From Alphaproteobacteria bacterium UBA1303 (GTDB taxonomy: Bacteria; Pseudomonadota; Alphaproteobacteria; Micropepsales; Micropepsaceae): a stretch of 64,000 bases of DNA. Positions within the stretch are counted from its first letter, which is position 1, and each line of letters starts with the position of its first letter. The translations under genes were made by a program, and so were the position numbers. Positions 59,224-64,000 of this stretch are shown one piece after another. A model generated the notes under the pieces. It searched no databases, was not told the DNA's origin, and saw only the letters and a program-made list of their open reading frames with translations. Location of the stretch: contig DBTZ01000052.1 in NCBI GenBank assembly GCA_002307315.1, positions 21,361-85,360 of the forward strand. The letters run 5' to 3'.

Positions 59224-61041
59224 TTATTTCGATCCGCCGAACAGTTTTTTCGCCAAGCCGGCCAGCCGCAGATTGTTGAACAAATGAACCTCGACATTCG
59301 ACCGCCGCATCATCACGTATTGCTGGGCGACCGACAAGGCATTGTTCCAGGTCCAGTAGATCACCAGCCCGGCGGGGAACGCCGCCATCATGAACATGAA
59401 AATCCACGGCATCCAGGCGAACATCTTGGCTTGCATCGGATCGGCCGGGGCCGGGTTCATCTTGGTCTGAACCCACTGGGTCAACCCCATCAGTACCGGC
59501 CAGATGCCGACATAGATGAGGAACCCGATGTAGGGCACGTTTTGCGGCACCGAGAACGGCAAGAGTCCAAACAGGTTGACATAGGTGGTCGGATCGCCGG
59601 CCGACAGATCCTTAATCCAGCCGTAGAACGGTGCGTGGTACATTTCGATAGTGACGAACATCACCTTGTAGAGCGAAAACAGGATCGGTATCTGGACCAG
59701 CATCGGCAGGCAGCCTGATACCGGGTTGACCTTCTCGCGCTTGTACAGCTCCATCATTTCCTGTTGCAGCTTCTGCTGGTCGCCCTCGCACAGTTTCTTA
59801 AGGCGCTCCATTTCCGGCTGCACCTTCTTCATCTTAATCATCGATTTGAAGGACGCGCTGGCCAGAGGATAGAGTAGGAGGCGGATCAGCACGGTGGCGA
59901 GAATGATCGCCAGACCGAAATTGCCCAGATATTTGTTGAGAACGTCGAGCAGCCAGAACATCGGCCGGGTGATCGGACTGAACCACCCCCAATCGACGGC
60001 ATAATCGAACATCACGATGCCGTCGTGCTTTTCGTAGGCGCGCAATGTATCGACCACTTTGGCGCCAGCGAATATCTTGTGGGTGATCGCAACCGTGGCG
60101 CCCGGCGCAATATCGCGCCCGCCCAGCATATAATCGGCCTGGTAGGACCGCCCCTCGCCGTAGGGCGAGGCGTGGAAACTGCCGTTGTATTGTTCGCTTT
60201 GCGGAGGCACCAACGCCGCCATCCAGTATTTGTCGGTGATGCCGACCCAGCCGCCGGTGGAAGAAAACGTCTCCGGTTTCTTGTCGTCGTTCTTAAAATC
60301 CTTGTAGGTGGGGTCTTTCAGCTTCTCGTTCGCAACCCCGATAAAGCCCTCGTGGAACACCCAGTAGTTCTGCTGGCTGGGCGTGCCGTCGCGTGCCGCC
60401 AGCGCGAAGGGGTAAAGGGTCGTTTTGGCGCCGGTCTTGTTGGTCACCGCATCGACGACTGTGAACATGTATTGATCGTCGATGGCGATCTTGCGGGTAA
60501 AGATCAGGCCGTGGCCGTTGTCCCAGACCAGCGTCACCGGATGGCCGGGGGAAAGCGTCTCGCCGCTTAGCAGTTTCCACGGCGTGTCATCGCCCGGCAG
60601 CGGCGCATTGCCGCCCGCCGCCGTCCAGCCCAACCGCACGAAGTAGGGATATTGCGTCCCCGACGGCGACAAGAGCTCGATTTCCTTGCTCTTGGGATCG
60701 ACGGTTTCGTGATACTTGCGCAAACGCAAATCGTCGAAGCGCGCGCCGGTCAGACGCAGCGAGCCGGTGACAGTCGCCGTCGCTATCGGAACGCGTGCGC
60801 CCCCTTGCTTCAAGGCGGCAGCGCGCGGCAGAAGGTTCGCGGCATTTTGTTGCACGCCGGGTACCGAGGCGCCCGCAACCGCTGGCGCAACATGGGAACC
60901 GGGATTTTTCGCCTTTTTTGCAATTTCCGTCTGACGCGCCTGTTCGGCCTCCATTTTGGGGCCGGAAACGAACATCTGCCATCCCACCAAAACGAGCATG
61001 GAAAGCAGGATGGCGAAAATGAAATTACGGTTGTTGTCCAT
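59224..61041 (-). CDS. yidC: Membrane protein insertase YidC
   Basis: Inner-membrane insertase, 605 residues. N-terminal helix MDNNRNFIFAILLSMLVLVGW, large periplasmic domain (about 60-355), then the conserved five-helix core with LLYPLASASFKSMIKMKKVQPEMERL, NPVSGCLPMLVQIPILFSLY and PFYGWIKDLSAGDP. Proteobacterial (long) form. ATG 61041 gives the standard start. Part of the rpmH-rnpA-yidD-yidC run. Confidence 0.97.
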   Translation of the reverse strand: MDNNRNFIFAILLSMLVLVGWQMFVSGPKMEAEQARQTEIAKKAKNPGSHVAPAVAGASVPGVQQNAANLLPRAAALKQGGARVPIATATVTGSLRLTGARFDDLRLRKYHETVDPKSKEIELLSPSGTQYPYFVRLGWTAAGGNAPLPGDDTPWKLLSGETLSPGHPVTLVWDNGHGLIFTRKIAIDDQYMFTVVDAVTNKTGAKTTLYPFALAARDGTPSQQNYWVFHEGFIGVANEKLKDPTYKDFKNDDKKPETFSSTGGWVGITDKYWMAALVPPQSEQYNGSFHASPYGEGRSYQADYMLGGRDIAPGATVAITHKIFAGAKVVDTLRAYEKHDGIVMFDYAVDWGWFSPITRPMFWLLDVLNKYLGNFGLAIILATVLIRLLLYPLASASFKSMIKMKKVQPEMERLKKLCEGDQQKLQQEMMELYKREKVNPVSGCLPMLVQIPILFSLYKVMFVTIEMYHAPFYGWIKDLSAGDPTTYVNLFGLLPFSVPQNVPYIGFLIYVGIWPVLMGLTQWVQTKMNPAPADPMQAKMFAWMPWIFMFMMAAFPAGLVIYWTWNNALSVAQQYVMMRRSNVEVHLFNNLRLAGLAKKLFGGSK

Positions 61042-61112
61042 CGAAAAAATCCAAGCGCTTGATACGGCGACGATAGACCCTTTGCCGCAAGCCGAGGGTA
61101 AAAACAAGGAAA

Positions 61113-61379
61113 CTAGTTTTTAACCGGCGGAACCGGGTCATAACCGGACGAACCACCCAACCAGGCGATCGGGTGGCAGCGAAGAAGCCGCTTGGTCGCC
61201 AAGGCAAGGCCCTTCAGCGGCCCATGCACCCTGATCGCCTCGACGGCATATTGCGAGCAGGTCGGCGTAAAGCGGCAAGCAGGGGGAAACAGCGGCGAAA
61301 TCAGTAGACGATACGCACTGATCGGGGCGATCAGCACCGTTGTTGCCGCACCTTTTAACCACGCAGAGATCGTTTTCAT
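61113..61379 (-). CDS. yidD: Membrane protein insertion efficiency factor YidD
   Basis: 88 residues with an amphipathic N-terminus, ISAYRLLISPLFPPACRFTP followed by TCSQYAVEAI, and LRCHPIAWLGGSSGYDPVP, the YidD signature with three conserved Cys. Overlaps rnpA by four bases and precedes yidC, the universal arrangement. Confidence 0.95.
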   Translation of the reverse strand: MKTISAWLKGAATTVLIAPISAYRLLISPLFPPACRFTPTCSQYAVEAIRVHGPLKGLALATKRLLRCHPIAWLGGSSGYDPVPPVKN

Positions 61380-61765
61380 CGGCCCAATTTTGTTCGATTC
61401 AACTTAAGATGGGCTTTATCAACCGCGGCAGCAAGCTCTTCGAGCAGCAAGGCAAACGGCCGGGTCAGTGTGGCGGTTCTGGCTATGAGAACGTAATCCG
61501 TACCCTCTAGGGCCGAATCCGGTAGCTGCTGGGCGGCGGCGGCCCGCAAACGTCGTTTTGCCCGATTGCGCGTTACCGCCCCACCGACCTTTCGACTGGC
61601 GGTGAAGCCGATGCGGAAGGTACCGTTTTTCCCTACCTCGGGCGGCGTTGGACATACTTCAAGCAGCAAACCACCAGCCGCGCTTCTGACACCACGCTGC
61701 GCTCTAAGAAAATCACATCGTTTCTTCAAGCGGATAGGGTATAATCGCGGCCGCGCGGAAACCAA
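61376..61765 (-). CDS. rnpA: Ribonuclease P protein component
   Basis: Protein subunit of RNase P, which matures tRNA 5' ends. IRLKKRCDFLRAQRG near the N-terminus, FRIGFTASRKVGGAVTRNRA and KRRLRAA (the RNR motif) in the middle. The start is uncertain: TTG 61765 (129 residues) is used here because it clears rpmH; GTG 61804 would overlap rpmH by 32 bases and give 142 residues. Neither has a clear ribosome site. Confidence 0.9.
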   Translation of the reverse strand: MVSARPRLYPIRLKKRCDFLRAQRGVRSAAGGLLLEVCPTPPEVGKNGTFRIGFTASRKVGGAVTRNRAKRRLRAAAAQQLPDSALEGTDYVLIARTATLTRPFALLLEELAAAVDKAHLKLNRTKLGR

Positions 61766-61772
61766 TGGACCG

Positions 61773-61907
61773 TCAGGCCGACAGCTTCTTGCGGCCGTGC
61801 GCACGACGGCTGGAGAGAACTTTACGCCCCCCCTTGGTCGCCATACGGGCGCGAAATCCGTGGCGACGCTTGCGCACGATTCTACTCGGTTGATAAGTGC
61901 GCTTCAT
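61773..61907 (-). CDS. rpmH: Ribosomal protein bL34
   Basis: 44-residue protein MKRTYQPSRIVRKRRHGFRA and on to RMATKGGRKVLSSRRAHGRK, then KLSA: a full bL34, too short for many gene finders. GGAGAC lies just upstream of the ATG. First gene of the long minus-strand run ending with dapE. Confidence 0.96.
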   Translation of the reverse strand: MKRTYQPSRIVRKRRHGFRARMATKGGRKVLSSRRAHGRKKLSA

Positions 61908-61942
61908 GACGTGTCTCCGGCCGAAAGCGAAAAAGAGCGGCG

Positions 61943-61971
61943 TACTTAAGCGCTGGACTATTTTATGTCAA
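61943..61971 (-). promoter_or_regulatory. Candidate rpmH promoter
   Basis: On the minus strand a perfect TTGACA (61971-61966) is followed after 17 bases by TAAGTA (61948-61943). The latter is a weak -10, but the spacing is ideal, and the element lies about 35 bases before the rpmH start. Confidence 0.45.
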
Positions 61972-62046
61972 TGCGCAATGCGTGTGAGAGATCATACGCT
62001 CACCGAACTTGTTGTTTACCATCCAATTGAGGCTTTATTTTGCACC

Positions 62047-63453
62047 ATGCGGATAGGCATACGTAACCGATTCGGCGTTCTCAGACGGCTGTTGGCCTAC
62101 AGCCTGTCGGGCAGACTATTGGCGTTGACTTGTCTGTTCATGCTGGTAAGCGAAGCACTAGTTATACCTGTACTTATCGGTAACCACCACCTCGAGTTGG
62201 TAAAAAATCGTATCCGCTCTGCCGAATCGGCGGTTCTGCCGTTTAACGAGGCACAATGGCATAGCCTGCCGATCAGTCTACGCCGAACGCTTTTGGATCG
62301 GCTCGATGCCGATGCGGTGATGCTGGATCAGGTCGATTACAAGGAATTTTATTTCGTCGTCGATCATCCGCCACCGCCCGGCAGGATAATCAGCCTGTCC
62401 GCGCCCACTCTGTTTCGGAATATCGGAGAAGGCCTGAACTGCCTGCTTATCGGCAACACACGGACGCTCCATGTCTATTCCCCGACTACCATCAAGGGCG
62501 CCAAACGCATCGGCGTGATCTTGAACGAAGCGCCCATTCGCGCCGAGCTGATCGATTATGCCGTCGGCATCGTCTGGATGGGCTTGATTATTCTGGTTCT
62601 GATCGCCGTACTAATCTTCGTCAGCATCTACAAAACGCTGGTTGCGCCGATGCGACGCATTATTCGGTCGATGGCGGCGTTTCGCGCCAACCCCGAGGAC
62701 GCCGGCCAGATTCTTGTGGTGTCCGACGCCGCAGGGGAAATCGGCCAAGCCGAGCGAGAATTGTCGGCGATGCAACGAGATCTCTTCGCTTATCTTCATC
62801 AGCAGACGCGGCTGGCGGCGCTGGGAGGAGCGGTTGCTCGCATTCAGCACGATTTGCGCAATATTCTTGCTACCGCTCAATTGACCTCGGATCGGCTGAC
62901 GGCAAGCGAAGATCCGGCGGTGAAGCGGCTGGCGCCTGGGCTTATCGCCGCGATCGACCGGGCAAACGGTTTGGCCACCAGCACGCTGAAATACGTCCGC
63001 AGTCAGGAACGCGTGCCCGAACCAGCCCGGTTCGCGCTGGCTCCCTTGATCGCCGAGGCAGTGCAATCTTTGACGTTTACCGGAACCGTTGTCGAACCGT
63101 CCACCGGTGCCGATCTTTCGGTTTGTGCCGACCGCGATCATTTGTTTCGAGCTATACTCAATCTTACGCGCAACGCCGCAGCAGCCTTGGCAGACAGACA
63201 GGACGGCGTTATCACCATCTCTGTCCGCCGCGTCAGCCGAGTGGTCGAGATAGATATTGCCGATAACGGGAAAGGTATCCCGCCAAAAGTTAGAGAGAGC
63301 CTGTTTCAACCATTTGCTATGTCTTCGAGCGGCGGTTCCGGCCTGGGCCTTGCTATCGCGCGCGAATTGATGCGTGGCTGTGGCGGTGATGTCGTTCTAA
63401 TCGCCACAGGAAGCGAAGGAACAAGCTTTCGCATCTCGCTGCCGGCCGGTTAA
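62047..63453 (+). CDS. Membrane sensor histidine kinase
   Basis: 468 residues. Membrane helix about 12-40, periplasmic sensor domain (about 42-175, no family recognised), second helix about 178-202, HAMP-like linker. The dimerisation box has His268 in RIQHDLRNILATAQ; N-box NLTRNAAAAL, G1 DIADNGKGIPP and G2 GGSGLGLAIARELM follow. The HDLRN H-box fits the HisKA family. No response regulator is adjacent within the window, so its partner is unknown. ATG 62047 is used; an in-frame ATG at 61897 would run over the rpmH start region. Ends four bases into the convergent ggt gene. Confidence 0.9.
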   Translation: MRIGIRNRFGVLRRLLAYSLSGRLLALTCLFMLVSEALVIPVLIGNHHLELVKNRIRSAESAVLPFNEAQWHSLPISLRRTLLDRLDADAVMLDQVDYKEFYFVVDHPPPPGRIISLSAPTLFRNIGEGLNCLLIGNTRTLHVYSPTTIKGAKRIGVILNEAPIRAELIDYAVGIVWMGLIILVLIAVLIFVSIYKTLVAPMRRIIRSMAAFRANPEDAGQILVVSDAAGEIGQAERELSAMQRDLFAYLHQQTRLAALGGAVARIQHDLRNILATAQLTSDRLTASEDPAVKRLAPGLIAAIDRANGLATSTLKYVRSQERVPEPARFALAPLIAEAVQSLTFTGTVVEPSTGADLSVCADRDHLFRAILNLTRNAAAALADRQDGVITISVRRVSRVVEIDIADNGKGIPPKVRESLFQPFAMSSSGGSGLGLAIARELMRGCGGDVVLIATGSEGTSFRISLPAG

Positions 63454-64000
63454 TCCCCCATTGCTACGCCGTCTCGCCGGGGATCGGCGGCACCGAGGTA
63501 GCCGCCGGATGCCGTCGCGACGACATGTAGACCGCTGTTTTCCGAACTCGCCGGCCGGACATCATAACCTAAGACGGCAAGTTGCGGAGCCAGCGCATCA
63601 AGTTCAGGACTTTTTTCCAGCATCAAGGGGCCATTGCGTTCGATGGTATGGGGTAGCCGTACCGCAGCCTCCGGCTTCAAACCTCCGTCGATCATACCGA
63701 CCAGTGTCGAGGCGACGTAAGAAATGATAGCCGAACCACCGGGAGAGCCGAGCGCTATCTGAAATTCGCCCGCAGAATCGAACGCAATGGTCGGAGCCAT
63801 CGAGCTTAAGGGCCGTTTGCCCGGCGCCGGCGCGTTGGCAGCAGGGAGGCCATCACGATTGGGATCGAACGAGAAGTCGGTTAGCTGATTGTTGAGCACA
63901 AAGCCGCCAGCCATCAGTTGGGAACCAAAAACCGATTCTACAGTTGTGGTCATAGAAACAACCTGGCCGGTGTCATCGACGATCGACATATGGCTGGTGC
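63450..64000 (-). CDS. ggt: Gamma-glutamyltransferase, C-terminal part (5' end beyond window)
   Basis: Partial. The visible 183 residues begin at a Thr (codon 63998-63996) in TSHMSIVDDTG, matching TTHYSVVD of the mature small subunit, whose first Thr is the autoprocessing and catalytic nucleophile. FVLNNQLTDFSF, GKRPLSSMAPTI, SPGGSAI and GAADPRRDG follow, the family's small-subunit motifs. The large subunit and signal peptide lie outside. The enzyme would cleave glutathione in the periplasm. Confidence 0.92.
   Translation of the reverse strand, partial: TSHMSIVDDTGQVVSMTTTVESVFGSQLMAGGFVLNNQLTDFSFDPNRDGLPAANAPAPGKRPLSSMAPTIAFDSAGEFQIALGSPGGSAIISYVASTLVGMIDGGLKPEAAVRLPHTIERNGPLMLEKSPELDALAPQLAVLGYDVRPASSENSGLHVVATASGGYLGAADPRRDGVAMGD

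Noticed and set aside
61700..62046. Possible replication origin near rpmH
   Set aside because: In many bacteria rpmH-rnpA is near oriC, but no dnaA gene, DnaA-box cluster or AT-rich unwinding region was seen.
1..64000. tRNA and rRNA genes
   Set aside because: Looked for TTCGA-type T-loops with flanking acceptor stems and found no convincing cloverleaf by eye; a tRNA scan would settle this.

Overview
The window is GC-rich alphaproteobacterial chromosome. The block rpmH-rnpA-yidD-yidC-engB-argB-HAD phosphatase-dapD-dapE, convergent with def-fmt-truA and close to dnaX-recR with the SRP RNA gene, resembles the order I know from Rhodospirillales-type genomes, as does maeB divergent from mutS. I could not test this placement and no species is named. 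Coding density is high and both strands are used.

Layout. 1-7487: Tad/Flp pilus assembly operon cpaB(partial)-cpaC-cpaD-cpaE-cpaF-tadB-tadC, with a TPR lipoprotein (tadD-like) convergent at its end. 7601-13570: GST, M17 aminopeptidase, hydroxyacid dehydrogenase, a tiny membrane-anchor protein that looks like a CycM-type cytochrome c without its haem domain, then kdsB and pheA. 13768-20473: three-gene peptide-modification operon (transglutaminase/DUF2126, circularly permuted ATP-grasp fused to alpha-E, second transglutaminase). 20476-24101: AGE-family epimerase, class II aldolase, GT-A glycosyltransferase, histidine phosphatase. 24544-33009: TorF-like porin with a clear terminator, M20 peptidase, malic enzyme, mutS, universal stress protein, leuC (no leuD follows).

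33010-51700 is the most accessory-looking part. It has two families of dispersed hairpin repeats, a large secreted GH54 arabinofuranosidase whose lamin-tail domain appears split by repeat modules, comM, a ferredoxin/ferredoxin-reductase pair, chorismate mutase, an Hpt protein, NnrU, and a membrane coiled-coil protein. It also has a small two-gene unit whose first gene carries a textbook A AAA AAA -1 slippery heptamer directly before a stop, nudC, the SRP RNA gene, dnaX-recR without the usual ybaB between them, a sialate O-acetylesterase-type hydrolase, and a pair of small genes of unknown function.

51698-64000 is core: rmuC, def-fmt-truA, the lysine/arginine and ribosome/membrane-insertion genes, a sensor histidine kinase, and the small-subunit part of a gamma-glutamyltransferase running off the end. 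No tRNA, rRNA, CRISPR array, intact transposase or replication origin was recognised. The most interesting candidates are the frameshift-dependent small gene plus its ADP-ribosyltransferase-like partner (44419-45206), the modular GH54 exoprotein, and the two repeat families that sit at gene ends and apparent breaks in gene order.
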